64,000 nt of DNA, taken from Pseudomonas graminis (GTDB lineage Bacteria; Pseudomonadota; Gammaproteobacteria; Pseudomonadales; Pseudomonadaceae). The notes beneath the pieces are model-generated. The model was not told the origin of the DNA. It ran no database searches and was given only the letters and a program-made list of their open reading frames with translations. The stretch is from positions 62,001 through 126,000 of the forward strand of contig NZ_SOCR01000008.1 of assembly GCF_004364335.1 (NCBI RefSeq). Reading direction: 5' to 3'. Below are positions 17,218-26,127 of this stretch, piece by piece; position 1 is the first letter of the stretch, and the number at the start of each line of letters is the position of its first letter. The translations under genes and the position numbers were made by a program.

Positions 17218-19009
17218 CCTCCTTTCTGCCGCCCAGGCTGTGGCGGCAGGCACCGATTTCGCCGAACTCGCCGTCAGCCCTGCGGGGCTTTTCTGGAGTG
17301 AATTCCGTCCGCAAGATGCCGCCACACGCATCTGGCGCTGGCACGACGGCGCAACTGCTTGCCTGACCCCCGAAGGTTTCAGCGTGCGCAGCCGGGTGTA
17401 TGAGTATGGCGGCGGGTCGTTCTGCCTGACCGACGATGCCGTGGTGTTCGTCAACGAAGCGGACCAGCAGATTTACCTCCAGCCCTTCGACGCTCAAACC
17501 CCTCACCCCCTGACCCAGGGCGACAAACTCTTCGGAGATGTCCGCTATGCGCGTGGGCAGATTCTGGCGGTTGAGGAGGATAAAGATACTCATCGGCTGA
17601 TCGCGATCGACGTCGCCGACGGCCGCCGCCATGTGCTGGCCGAAGGTGCTGATTTTTATGCTTCGCCCACGGTGAGTCCGGATGGCAATCGCCTGGTGTG
17701 GATAGAGTGGTGGCGGCCCCACCAGCCATGGACGTCCACGCGACTGATGAGCGTCGAACGCCAGGCGGACCTCGCATGGGGCCGGCCGCACTGCCTCGCG
17801 GGCGGATTGGGTCTGGAGTCGCTGCAGCAACCCCGTTTTGATGAAGCGGGCCGCTTGTATTGCCTGACCGATCGCGCCGGATTCTGGCAGCCGTGGGTTG
17901 AGACGCTGGATGGCTTTGAAGCGCTACCCGCCGCCCCTGCTGATCATGCGTCCGCGCCGTGGCAACTGGGCGCGTCGACTTGGGCGCCGCTCGGCGACGG
18001 CGCGTACCTCGCCGCCTGGTTCGAAGACGGTAAAGGCCTGCTCGGCGTGCGCTCGGCGCAGGGTTCAGTTGAAGATTTCAGCGGCGGCTACAGCCGTTTC
18101 AGAAGCCTCGCAGTGGACGCGGACTACCTCTATTGCATCGCGGCGTCGCCGGTCAGCCCTTCTGCTGTCATTGCCATCGGTCGTGCTGACAAGCGCGCTC
18201 AGGTGCTGGTCGGCGGCGTGAGCCCGCTCCCCGTCGAGCGCATCAGCCAGCCGCAGACCTTGCGTTATCCAAGTGAGGCCGGCGAGGCACACGGCTATTT
18301 TTATCCGGCCATGAATGGCGACGAAAAGCCCCCGCTGGTGGTGTTTATCCACGGCGGCCCAACGTCCGCCTGTTACCCCGCGCTGGACCCGCGCATTCAG
18401 TTCTGGACCCAACGGGGCTTCGCCGTCGCTGACCTCAACTATCGCGGCAGCACCGGTTATGGCCGCGCCTATCGCCAGGCACTGTTTCTGGAATGGGGCG
18501 TTGTCGATGTCGAGGACGCCTGCGCAGTGGTTGAATACCTGGGCAATCAGGACCTGATCGACCCGGCAAATGCGTTCATCCGAGGCGGCAGTGCAGGCGG
18601 TTATACGACGCTGTGCGCACTGGCGTTCAAGGATGTGTTCCGCGCAGGGGCAAGCCTGTATGGGGTGAGCGACCCGCTCGCGCTGGCGCAAGCCACGCAC
18701 AAGTTCGAAGCGGATTATCTGGACTGGCTGATCGGCGACCCCGACGTCGACATGGCGCGCTACCGGGAGCGCACGCCGTTGCTGCATGCCGACCAGATCA
18801 AAGTGCCGGTGATCTTCTTCCAGGGCGAACTCGATGCCGTGGTCGTCCCCGCCCAGACCCGCGACATGCTCAATGCGTTACTGGAGAACGGCATCCCGGC
18901 TGAAGGGCATTTCTACCCCGACGAACGCCACGGCTTCCGCAAAGCCGCCAACCTGGCCCATGCACTGGAAACCGAGTGGGCGTTTTACCGGAAGGTGATT
19001 GATGGGTGA
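17183..19009 (+). CDS. pqqM: S9 prolyl-oligopeptidase-type peptidase PqqM
   Basis: The 608-residue protein has an N-terminal beta-propeller and a C-terminal alpha/beta-hydrolase domain with the serine-peptidase triad Ser470 (RGGSAGGY), Asp551 (GELDAVVVP) and His583 (DERHGF). Such genes sit at the end of several Pseudomonas pqq operons and are called pqqM or pqqH; a role in degrading processed PqqA is proposed rather than proven. The ATG at 17183 overlaps pqqE by 35 bases. A palindromic repeat follows its stop after 48 bases. Confidence 0.87.
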   Translation: MNETHASSPSPDLLSAAQAVAAGTDFAELAVSPAGLFWSEFRPQDAATRIWRWHDGATACLTPEGFSVRSRVYEYGGGSFCLTDDAVVFVNEADQQIYLQPFDAQTPHPLTQGDKLFGDVRYARGQILAVEEDKDTHRLIAIDVADGRRHVLAEGADFYASPTVSPDGNRLVWIEWWRPHQPWTSTRLMSVERQADLAWGRPHCLAGGLGLESLQQPRFDEAGRLYCLTDRAGFWQPWVETLDGFEALPAAPADHASAPWQLGASTWAPLGDGAYLAAWFEDGKGLLGVRSAQGSVEDFSGGYSRFRSLAVDADYLYCIAASPVSPSAVIAIGRADKRAQVLVGGVSPLPVERISQPQTLRYPSEAGEAHGYFYPAMNGDEKPPLVVFIHGGPTSACYPALDPRIQFWTQRGFAVADLNYRGSTGYGRAYRQALFLEWGVVDVEDACAVVEYLGNQDLIDPANAFIRGGSAGGYTTLCALAFKDVFRAGASLYGVSDPLALAQATHKFEADYLDWLIGDPDVDMARYRERTPLLHADQIKVPVIFFQGELDAVVVPAQTRDMLNALLENGIPAEGHFYPDERHGFRKAANLAHALETEWAFYRKVIDG

Positions 19010-19057
19010 TGTGTCAGGCATTTGCTGTCCCAAGTGTTGATGGCGGCCCGAAATCCG

Positions 19058-19142
19058 TAGGAGCCGGCTTGCTGGCGAACCGCGTGTCCAGGTGACACTG
19101 CGGCGTCTTACATGACGCCTTCGCCAGCAAGCCGGCTCCTAC
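19058..19142. repeat. Paired REP element, GCCGGCTTGCTGGCGA family
   Basis: GTAGGAGCCGGCTTGCTGGC at 19058-19077 reappears as its reverse complement, ending at 19142, about 40 bases later. This two-copy inverted unit is typical of Pseudomonas REP doublets. It follows pqqM and precedes the convergent EamA gene end, so it may protect the 3' end of the pqq transcript. Confidence 0.85.
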
Positions 19143-19235
19143 ATATTGCATCTGGCCCTGGAATTACCAGCGACCAAATATGCTGCCCTGTTTGATTTGA
19201 ACCTGCGAGCCCACTGAAACAACGAAAACACTCAC

Positions 19236-20102
19236 TCAGCCATGCACGTGCAGCGCCACGGCGCCGATCAATACCAGCCCCACCCCGCAGACCTGAACGG
19301 CGCCGAGCCGCTCTTTGAAAAACAGGAAGCCAAGCACGGCGGCTATCCCGCCTGACAGGGTGCTGATGACGGTGACCACGGAAATCGACCCCACCATCGC
19401 GCCATAGGAGAACGCAGAAAACCCACCCAGGTTGAGCAGGCTTGCCGCCACAAGGGTTACCCCGGCGCGCGCAGGCGGCAGCTTCAAGGCGTCTTTCATC
19501 CGCGAGATCATTGGCGACAATACGGCGAGGCCCACAAGATACCCGAGCCAGAGCATCGTGACGGGGCCCAGTGCTGGCAACGTGTAACGGCCCTGCATCC
19601 AGAAGCTCGATCCATACAGCAAGGCGGCGACCAGTGCGTAGACAATCGCTTCCCGGTTGTGCTTTTTCGCCGTGGAATCTTCGCCTTTCGTGCTGCTCGA
19701 CAGCACGACTCCCAGCACGCACAACGCGATCAACAGCACCTGAGTCATCGAGATCTGCTCGCCGCTCACCCACGAAAGCAGCGTGGTGAATACGCCATAC
19801 GACGTCACCAGTGGAGCCACAATTGAAGCTTTGCCGAGGGAGAACGCTTTGGATAACGCGAGCGCGCCGCTGACCGTGAAAATTGAGGCCAGCACACCTA
19901 GGAGCCATACAGGCCAAGGGGCAGAGAATGCTTTGGAAATGAAAACCGGATAGCACAGCAAGAGCGTGCACATGATCAGAAAGCCAAGCGCCTGACCAAA
20001 ATAAACCGCTCGCTTGACCCCTACCGCACGGGCATTGAGCCCAACCAGAAAATCTGTGCCGCCCCAGAACAGAGCGGCGAGTAATCCCAAAACAACGTCC
20101 AT
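19236..20102 (-). CDS. EamA/DMT family transporter
   Basis: The 288-residue protein has ten hydrophobic helices in two EamA repeats, starting MDVVLGLLAALFWGG. The segment LASIFTVSGALALSKAFSLG and the second-repeat end GIAAVLGFLFFKERLGAVQ are typical of the drug/metabolite transporter superfamily. The substrate is not predictable. It stands alone between the pqq operon and yqaE. Confidence 0.85.
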   Translation of the reverse strand: MDVVLGLLAALFWGGTDFLVGLNARAVGVKRAVYFGQALGFLIMCTLLLCYPVFISKAFSAPWPVWLLGVLASIFTVSGALALSKAFSLGKASIVAPLVTSYGVFTTLLSWVSGEQISMTQVLLIALCVLGVVLSSSTKGEDSTAKKHNREAIVYALVAALLYGSSFWMQGRYTLPALGPVTMLWLGYLVGLAVLSPMISRMKDALKLPPARAGVTLVAASLLNLGGFSAFSYGAMVGSISVVTVISTLSGGIAAVLGFLFFKERLGAVQVCGVGLVLIGAVALHVHG

Positions 20103-20187
20103 CCCTGACCTTCCCGATCATAAAGTCCGACGTCGGACTCTATGTCAGCTGACCTGAGACAGGAAGCGCAGTGTTTAACGGATCAGG

Positions 20188-20349
20188 TTACTTGCGACTG
20201 ACAATGATGTAGATCGCGTGGATGATCCCCGGGATGTAGCCCAGCAGGGTCAGCAGGATGTTCAGCCAGAAGGCGCCGGCGAAGCCGACTTGCAGGAACA
20301 CGCCCAGGGGTGGCAGCAGGATGGCGATGATGATGCGAATGATGTCCAT
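20188..20349 (-). CDS. YqaE/Pmp3 family small membrane protein
   Basis: This 53-residue hydrophobic protein starts MDIIRIIIAILLPPLGVFLQ and continues into a second helix around LLTLLGYIPGIIHAIYIIV, the two-helix Pmp3/PMP3 signature. These proteolipids are induced by salt, cold or membrane stress and are thought to modulate membrane potential. The ATG at 20349 is preceded by AGGAG. It lies just downstream of the RsmX terminator on the same strand but is separate from it. Confidence 0.93.
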   Translation of the reverse strand: MDIIRIIIAILLPPLGVFLQVGFAGAFWLNILLTLLGYIPGIIHAIYIIVSRK

Positions 20350-20504
20350 GGGTGGAGCTCCTGATTAATGGCCCAACGGGGGCCTCACTGCTAATCGACC
20401 TTGGGCCGTTACAGGGGTTCCCACAGCTCATGTCATCAAGCTATTACCTTCCGCAGCCGCATAAAGCGAAGTGGCCGGCGGCATTGCACTTTTGCGGAAT
20501 GCAG

Positions 20505-20535
20505 AAAAAAGAAAACCCCGCCTAAGCGAGGTTTT
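20505..20535 (-). terminator. Terminator of rsmX
   Basis: On the minus strand AAAACCTCGC, loop TTAG, GCGGGGTTTT (one mismatch) is followed by a T-rich tail TTTTCTTTTTT. It ends the small RNA and would also stop readthrough from the acyl-CoA dehydrogenase gene upstream. Confidence 0.88.
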
Positions 20536-20635
20536 CCAGACTGTTTCCCATGACTTCCATTTCTTCCCGCCATCCTGGCAGGCAATCCCTTACGTGTCCC
20601 TGTTATCTGTTGCGCGTCCTGCGCTACGTCCATGT
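20505..20635 (-). ncRNA. rsmX: RsmX-like GacA-dependent small RNA
   Basis: On the minus strand this stretch carries eight GGA motifs. Two sit in hairpin loops: GCGC-AGGAC-GCGC, and CTGCC-AGGAT-GGCGG. It ends in a strong terminator. A perfect GacA upstream site lies about 65 bases before the inferred start near 20635. This is the pattern of Rsm RNAs, which titrate the translational repressors RsmA/RsmE to release secondary metabolism and biofilm genes. The combination of GacA box, spacing, GGA repeats and terminator excludes chance. I call it RsmX rather than RsmY/RsmZ because the sequence does not resemble those as I remember them, and because of its size. The 5' end is approximate. Some gene-finders would call a spurious protein here. 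Confidence 0.88.
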
Positions 20636-20689
20636 GAGTAGATTAAACTTGGATCCACTGGAGCGATAGAGCCGAATGCCACCACGTCA

Positions 20690-20707
20690 TGTAAGCAAAT
20701 GCTTACA
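20690..20707. promoter_or_regulatory. GacA upstream activating sequence
   Basis: TGTAAGCAAATGCTTACA is a perfect match to the GacA box consensus TGTAAGN6CTTACA and a complete palindrome. Its centre lies about 64 bases before the inferred rsmX start, the distance seen in other Gac-controlled small RNA genes. It begins 15 bases after the stop codon of the neighbouring dehydrogenase. Confidence 0.93.
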
Positions 20708-20721
20708 CGGCTTCTTGAGTG

Positions 20722-22500
20722 TCAGAACTGTGACGCCTCCAATAGGTACAGCGACTCACTGCCCGCCTTTACGGAAACCGAAAGGGACTGAATCCGCGGC
20801 AACAGACGCGCGAAATAGAAGCGCGCAGTACCGAGCTTTCCTGCGTAGAAATCTTCCTGAGCTTCTTTGCCCCATGCGGCTTTCGCCATCATCGCCCACA
20901 TGTAGGCGTAGGCCGTGTATCCGAATGCATGCAGATACTCGACAGACGCGGCACCGATCTCATTCGGGTTGCTACGGGCCCGGTCCAATACCCAGTCGGT
21001 CATCTCGTCCAGTGTGGTCAGGGCGGCGGCCAAGGGCTTGGTGAACTCGGCTTGCGCGCTGTCGGAAGAAGCGATGAATTGACGAACTTCGTCAGAGAAC
21101 AGCTTGTAATACGCACCGCCACTGGCGACGACCTTACGACCCATCAGGTCCAGTGCCTGAATGCCGTTAGTGCCTTCGTAGATCTGGGTGATGCGCACGT
21201 CACGCACCAGTTGCTCCTGACCCCATTCGCGAATATAGCCGTGACCGCCGAACACCTGCTGGCCGTGCACGGTGGTGTCCAGACCCATGTCAGTGAGGAA
21301 GGCCTTGGCAACAGGCGTCAGCAGCGCAACCAACGCATCGGCGCGCTGACGCACGTCGGCGTCTTCGCTGTACTTGGCGGTATCCAGTTGCAGGGCGACA
21401 TACGTGGAGAACGCGCGACCGCCTTCATTCAGCGCCTTCATGGTCAGCAGCATGCGGCGCACATCGGGGTGCACGATGATCGGGTCAGCAATGGTGTCTT
21501 TGGACTGCGCGCCCGTCGGCGCCCGGCTCTGCAAACGGTCGCGGGCGTACTCGATTGCGTTCTGATACGAGCGCTCCCCGGACGCCAGGCCCTGAATGCC
21601 AACGCCCAGACGCTCGTAGTTCATCATGGTGAACATCGCCGCGAGGCCCTTGTTGGGCTCGCCGATCAAATAGCCCTTGGCCTGATCGAAATTCATCACG
21701 CAGGTCGCCGACGCCTGAATGCCCATCTTGTGTTCGATGGACCCGCAGAAGACCGTGTTGCGCTCACCCAGGCTGCCGTCGTCATTGACCATGATCTTCG
21801 GCACGAGGAACAGCGAAATGCCCTTCGGCCCTGCCGGTGCGTCAGGCAGCTTGGCCAGCACCAGGTGGATGATGTTCTCGGTGAGGTCATGCTCGCCGCC
21901 GGTGATGAAGATTTTCGTGCCGCTGACCTTGTAGGACCCGTCGGCCTGGGGCTCCGCTTTCGTGCGGATAATCCCGAGATCGGTGCCGGCGTGGGCTTCG
22001 GTCAGGCACATCGAGCCAGCCCATACCCCGGCGTACATGTTCGGCAGGTACTTGGCCTTCAACGCCTCGCTGGCGTGATTGTTGATCGAAACGCAGGCGC
22101 CGGACGTCAGCATCGGGTACAGCCCGAATGCCAGACTTGCGGAATTGACCATCTCCTCGACTTGAGCCGAAACCGCCTTGGGCATGCCCATGCCGCCGAA
22201 CTCGGGGTTGCCGCCGACGCCGACCCAGCCACCTTCAGCGTACGTTTTGTAAGCCTGAACGAAACCCGCCGGTGTGGTGACGACGGTGTCTTTCCAGTGA
22301 CACCCTTCTTCATCGGCCGCACGGCTCAGCGGTGCGACGGATCTGCCAGTGACTTTGCCCGCCTCTTCGAGAATCGCCTCGACGGTCTCGGCGTCCACGG
22401 TTTCGGACAATTCGGGCAGCGTGGCCCACAGTCGGGAGACTTCGAACACTTCATTGAGGACGAAGCGCATATCGCGCAGGGGCGCTTTGTAGTCAGCCAT
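20722..22500 (-). CDS. Acyl-CoA dehydrogenase (large, C-terminal-extended type)
   Basis: This 592-residue FAD enzyme belongs to the long acyl-CoA dehydrogenases with an extra C-terminal domain (FadE/DmdC-like), which introduce the trans-2 double bond in beta-oxidation. It begins MADYKAPLRDMRF and shows MCLTEAHAGTDLG, VSGTKIFITGGEHD and QVFGGHGYIREWGQEQLVRD, the flavin and substrate motifs of the group. It is a diverged paralogue of the gene at 24199-26004. The pair with a GGDEF gene between them is conserved in Pseudomonas; in P. putida one of the pair has been described as a phenylacyl-CoA dehydrogenase, so chain or aromatic substrate preference may differ. rsmX follows directly. Confidence 0.9.
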   Translation of the reverse strand: MADYKAPLRDMRFVLNEVFEVSRLWATLPELSETVDAETVEAILEEAGKVTGRSVAPLSRAADEEGCHWKDTVVTTPAGFVQAYKTYAEGGWVGVGGNPEFGGMGMPKAVSAQVEEMVNSASLAFGLYPMLTSGACVSINNHASEALKAKYLPNMYAGVWAGSMCLTEAHAGTDLGIIRTKAEPQADGSYKVSGTKIFITGGEHDLTENIIHLVLAKLPDAPAGPKGISLFLVPKIMVNDDGSLGERNTVFCGSIEHKMGIQASATCVMNFDQAKGYLIGEPNKGLAAMFTMMNYERLGVGIQGLASGERSYQNAIEYARDRLQSRAPTGAQSKDTIADPIIVHPDVRRMLLTMKALNEGGRAFSTYVALQLDTAKYSEDADVRQRADALVALLTPVAKAFLTDMGLDTTVHGQQVFGGHGYIREWGQEQLVRDVRITQIYEGTNGIQALDLMGRKVVASGGAYYKLFSDEVRQFIASSDSAQAEFTKPLAAALTTLDEMTDWVLDRARSNPNEIGAASVEYLHAFGYTAYAYMWAMMAKAAWGKEAQEDFYAGKLGTARFYFARLLPRIQSLSVSVKAGSESLYLLEASQF

Positions 22501-22502
22501 GG

Positions 22503-22515
22503 CAAACCTCGTTTC
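22503..22515. promoter_or_regulatory. Weak PsrA-like motif over a ribosome site
   Basis: Minus-strand GAAACGAGGTTTG fits GAAAC-N3-GTTTG, the PsrA box pattern, but lies 3-15 bases before the ATG of the acyl-CoA dehydrogenase and contains its GAGG ribosome site. It may be chance; noted because the paralogue carries better boxes. Confidence 0.25.
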
Positions 22516-22724
22516 AGCGGCAGAGAACTCAAGGGGAGAGCAACGCTGCAGTGACGATGCGGCGCTGGGGTGTCAGTGAAACGAGTGTACAGCAACACCA
22601 TTTGCGACACATAGGGTCAACACGTGACTATCAACAGTTAATTGGTCACGACCGAGCGACAGTCAGACCAATGCCCTCCCACGACCGCGAGTGCGCTTGC
22701 CTACAGAGTGAAATGAGTAGAGTT

Positions 22725-24020
22725 TTAGCCGGCAGCGGCCATTCGGACGGCGCCGCGCTTGCTGGTCTGCGCATGACTGATGACGCAGTTACGGCCAGCG
22801 CCTTTAGCAGCATACAGCGCCTGATCGGCGGATTTCAGGACCTCTTCCGGATTGCGGTGCTCCGGCAGACGCTCGGCCACGCCGATGCTTACCGTGACCG
22901 AAACCGTTGATGCCTGAGACCCCGCCCGACGCTGACGCCCTTGCAGGTCATCGTTTGGACGATTGTCCTGATTGCGCAGGTGAATCTGATAGCTGGCGAT
23001 GGTTTCGCGAATGACCTCAAGATGCGGCATGCACTCTTCCAGGGTCTTGCCAGCAAACACGATGGCGAACTCTTCACCGCCGTAGCGATAGGCGCGCCCG
23101 CCGCCATTGGTGATCTTCGACAGTTTGCTCGCCACCAGACGCAGCACCTGGTCGCCAACATCGTGGCCGTGGGTGTCGTTGAATTTCTTGAAATGATCCA
23201 CATCGCTCATTGCCAGCACGTAATTGCGGCCCAGTCGCTGCATCCGCTCATTGAGCGCGCGTCGGCCTGGCAGCCCGGTCAGTTCGTCGCGGAAGGCCAT
23301 TTGATAGGCCTCGTGCGCGACCGCCGCCGCAATCATCAACATCACCTGACTGCACATGATGTTGAGGGTGAACGGCAGGATAAAGGTTTTCGGTAACGCC
23401 CAGAACATCCCGAGCAACCCCACCAGCTGGGCCGCATGCAGGGGCCGAGGCTTATAGAGGTACTGGGTGATCAATACGGCAAACGCGATGAAAAACGTTA
23501 CGTAGGACAGCTGGATCAGGCTCATCCACTCGCCATGCAGCGCCGGCCAGCGGATGTCGGCGAGCCAGGCCAGCAGCCCGGCGGGGAAACTCTGTTCGAG
23601 ACCCAGGGCGACGCTGCCTACCGCGACCAGGACGGCCAACCGGGCGACAAGGTCCTGAAACAGATGGGTCCGCTCTTCCCAGGCGGCAAACAGGCCAAAC
23701 ATGACCGGGAGCAAGAGGCAACACAGATGAAACACCACGGCGGCGTCCTCTCGGACTTTTCCGTTATCGCGGTAGTAGTCGGTCTGTGTATCGAGCAGGA
23801 AATAGGCGATGTACACGGTGATCATCAGGAACAGCTCACGCTGTCGCTTGTACACGCCGCAATACGCGCCACCCAGCAAAAGCACCAGCGTGGGCAGTAC
23901 GTTGAAGAGTGAGGTGAAGAAGACGTTGAGGTCTTTCACGTACGCGGCCGCCAGTCCGGCAATCAGCAAAGCCAGAGAGGGTAAGAAATGACTGATGCGT
24001 GCGGCGGAGGGGCGCAACAA
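22725..24020 (-). CDS. Membrane-anchored diguanylate cyclase
   Basis: The 431-residue protein has about seven or eight hydrophobic helices (residues 10-235) and a C-terminal GGDEF domain starting at DELTGLPGRR. The catalytic GGEEF is at residues 314-318, so it should make cyclic di-GMP. The inhibitory RxxD site expected just before it is absent (NGGG instead), implying no product feedback of that type. Start is TTG at 24020 with AGGAG upstream. It sits between two acyl-CoA dehydrogenase genes on the same strand, hinting at a link between lipid breakdown and cyclic di-GMP output. Confidence 0.92.
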   Translation of the reverse strand: MLRPSAARISHFLPSLALLIAGLAAAYVKDLNVFFTSLFNVLPTLVLLLGGAYCGVYKRQRELFLMITVYIAYFLLDTQTDYYRDNGKVREDAAVVFHLCCLLLPVMFGLFAAWEERTHLFQDLVARLAVLVAVGSVALGLEQSFPAGLLAWLADIRWPALHGEWMSLIQLSYVTFFIAFAVLITQYLYKPRPLHAAQLVGLLGMFWALPKTFILPFTLNIMCSQVMLMIAAAVAHEAYQMAFRDELTGLPGRRALNERMQRLGRNYVLAMSDVDHFKKFNDTHGHDVGDQVLRLVASKLSKITNGGGRAYRYGGEEFAIVFAGKTLEECMPHLEVIRETIASYQIHLRNQDNRPNDDLQGRQRRAGSQASTVSVTVSIGVAERLPEHRNPEEVLKSADQALYAAKGAGRNCVISHAQTSKRGAVRMAAAG

Positions 24021-24143
24021 AAGAACTATCTCCTGACCGAATGATGCGAGCGCTGATGAAATGGCATTGTGCCTGTATCGGCCGCGTCATGCATAGGATG
24101 AGGAAGAATGTGCGCGCCTTGAGGCGACAATAGGCCAGACACG

Positions 24144-24176
24144 AAAAAGCCGCTTGTCCTGAAGGACAAGCGGCTT
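24144..24176 (-). terminator. Terminator after acyl-CoA dehydrogenase
   Basis: A perfect 13-bp stem (AAGCCGCTTGTCC and its complement, TGAA loop on the plus strand) ends in TTTTT on the minus strand, 23 bases after the stop codon of the 24199-26004 gene. Confidence 0.9.
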
Positions 24177-24198
24177 GGCGTTAAACCCTTCCGGTGAC

Positions 24199-26004
24199 TC
24201 AGTAAGCCAGGCCGAAGTGTTCTTCGTGCATGTCCATCAGGTTGCTGGCGCCCGAGAGCATGGTTGCCACGTGAGTGCGGGTGCGCGGCAGGATGCGCTG
24301 GAAGTAAAAGCGCGCTGTCTGCAGCTTGGCGGTATAGAAGGCTTCTTCGCTGGTGCCAGCCGCCAGTTTCTCGGCTGCGACACGGGCCATGTCAGCCCAG
24401 AAGTACGCCAGGCAGGCATAACCGGAATACATCAGGTAATCCACCGAAGCGGCACCGACTTCTTCACGGTCTTTCATGGCGGCCATGCCGACCTTCATGG
24501 TCAGTTCGCCCCACTCTTTGTTCAGCGCAGCGAGCGGCGCCACGAATTCGTTGATCGCTTCGTTGCCTTCCTGGGACTGGCAGAACTTGTGGACGATCTT
24601 GGTGAAGCCCTTGAGCGCTTCGCCCTGAGTCATCAGCACTTTACGACCCAGCAGGTCGAGCGCCTGAATACCCGTGGTGCCTTCGTACAGCATGGCAATA
24701 CGGGCGTCGCGAACGTTCTGCTCCATGCCCCACTCGGCGATGAAGCCGTGACCGCCGTAGACCTGCACGCCGTGGTTAGCGGCTTCGAAACCGACTTCGG
24801 TCATGAACGCCTTGGCGATCGGCGTCATGAACGCCAGCAGGCCGTCGGCTTGCTTCTTGGCTTCGGCGTCGTCGCTGTACTTGGCGATGTCGACCTGCTT
24901 GGCGGTGAAGTAGACCATCGCGCGAGTACCCTCGGCGAAAGCCTTCATGGTCAGCAGCATCCGACGTACGTCCGGGTGAACGATGATCGGGTCAGCGGCT
25001 TTTTCAGGCGCCTTCGGCCCCGTCAGCGAACGCATCTGCAGACGTTCACGGGCGTATTTCAGACCGCCCTGGAAACCGATCTCGGCGTGGGCCAGACCTT
25101 GCAGCGCCGTGCCCAGACGTGCGGTGTTCATGAATGTGAACATGCAGTTCAGGCCCTTGTTCGGCGGGCCGATCAGGAAACCGGTGGCGCCGTCGAAGTT
25201 CATCACGCAGGTGGCGTTGCCGTGGATGCCCATTTTGTGTTCCAGCGAGCCGCAATTCACCGCATTGCGCTCGCCAACGCTGCCATCAGCGGCCGGCACG
25301 AACTTCGGCACGATGAACAGGGAAATGCCTTTGGTGCCGGCAGGTGCGTCAGGCAGGCGGGCCAGCACGATGTGGACGATGTTATCGGCCATGTCGTGTT
25401 CGCCAGCGGAAATGAATATCTTGGTGCCGGACACTTTGTACGAACCGTCAGCCTGAGGCTCGGCCTTGGTGCGCAGCATGCCCAGGTCGGTGCCGCAGTG
25501 CGGTTCGGTCAGGCACATGGTGCCGGTCCACTCACCCGAGACCAGCTTGGTCAGGTAAGCGTCCTGCTGTTCTGGGGTGCCGTGCTCGGAGATGGTGTTC
25601 ATCGCGCCATGGGACAGGCCAGGGTACATGCCCCACGACCAGTTGGCTTCGCCGACCATTTCACTGACCGCCAGACCCAGCGACTCGGGCAGACCCTGAC
25701 CGCCATGGGCGACGTCATGGGCCAGGCTCGGCCAGCCGCCTTCGACGAACTGCTTGTAGGCTTCCTTGAAACCGGTCGGCGTTTTGACGCCCGACTCGCT
25801 CCAGGTGCAGCCTTCGATGTCACCCACACGGTTCAGCGGGGCCAGGACCTGCTCACAAAACTTGGCGCCTTCCTCGAGAATGGCGTCAACCATGTCAGGC
25901 GTGGCGTCCTGGCATGCTGGCAGACTCTGATAGTGCGCTTCGTAGCCGAGCAGCTCGTCACGGACGAAGCGAATATCACGCAAGGGGGCCTTGTAGTCAG
26001 GCAT
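24199..26004 (-). CDS. Acyl-CoA dehydrogenase, paralogue with PsrA-type control
   Basis: This 601-residue paralogue of the gene at 20722-22500 starts MPDYKAPLRDIRFVRDEL at the ATG at 26004 (AGAGG upstream). Motifs include MCLTEPHCGTDLG, VSGTKIFISAGEHDMADN and QVYGGHGFIAEWGMEQNVRD. It performs the first, FAD-dependent step of acyl-CoA beta-oxidation, passing electrons to ETF. The promoter region holds two overlapping PsrA-like operators over a good sigma-70 promoter, suggesting derepression by long-chain acyl-CoA or fatty acid. A strong terminator isolates it from the GGDEF gene. Confidence 0.92.
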   Translation of the reverse strand: MPDYKAPLRDIRFVRDELLGYEAHYQSLPACQDATPDMVDAILEEGAKFCEQVLAPLNRVGDIEGCTWSESGVKTPTGFKEAYKQFVEGGWPSLAHDVAHGGQGLPESLGLAVSEMVGEANWSWGMYPGLSHGAMNTISEHGTPEQQDAYLTKLVSGEWTGTMCLTEPHCGTDLGMLRTKAEPQADGSYKVSGTKIFISAGEHDMADNIVHIVLARLPDAPAGTKGISLFIVPKFVPAADGSVGERNAVNCGSLEHKMGIHGNATCVMNFDGATGFLIGPPNKGLNCMFTFMNTARLGTALQGLAHAEIGFQGGLKYARERLQMRSLTGPKAPEKAADPIIVHPDVRRMLLTMKAFAEGTRAMVYFTAKQVDIAKYSDDAEAKKQADGLLAFMTPIAKAFMTEVGFEAANHGVQVYGGHGFIAEWGMEQNVRDARIAMLYEGTTGIQALDLLGRKVLMTQGEALKGFTKIVHKFCQSQEGNEAINEFVAPLAALNKEWGELTMKVGMAAMKDREEVGAASVDYLMYSGYACLAYFWADMARVAAEKLAAGTSEEAFYTAKLQTARFYFQRILPRTRTHVATMLSGASNLMDMHEEHFGLAY

Positions 26005-26100
26005 AGCGATAAACCTCTGCTGGTGAATCCTGGAATTGGATGACCGTGTGGTCACTGTGGGGCGTTGCCCCGGCGCCGACGTTTGGGATCACGCGGCGAT

Positions 26101-26127
26101 CAAACAGGTGTTTGAAACATACGTTTA
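26101..26127. promoter_or_regulatory. Tandem PsrA-like operators
   Basis: CAAACAGGTGTTTG (26101-26114) is a perfect match to the PsrA box pattern [G/C]AAAC-N2-4-GTTT[G/C], inside the palindrome TCAAACAGGTGTTTGA. It is joined to a second, near-perfect copy GAAACATACGTTTA (26114-26127). They overlap the -10 and start region of the acyl-CoA dehydrogenase promoter. PsrA is the fatty-acid-responsive TetR repressor of Pseudomonas beta-oxidation genes. Confidence 0.65.

Noticed and set aside
20436..20633. A 65-codon minus-strand reading frame over the small RNA
   Set aside because: It coincides with rsmX and its terminator, has no ribosome site, and the GGA repeats, GacA box and hairpins explain the sequence better.
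24175..26043. A 622-codon plus-strand reading frame
   Set aside because: It is antisense to the acyl-CoA dehydrogenase gene and even crosses that gene's terminator.
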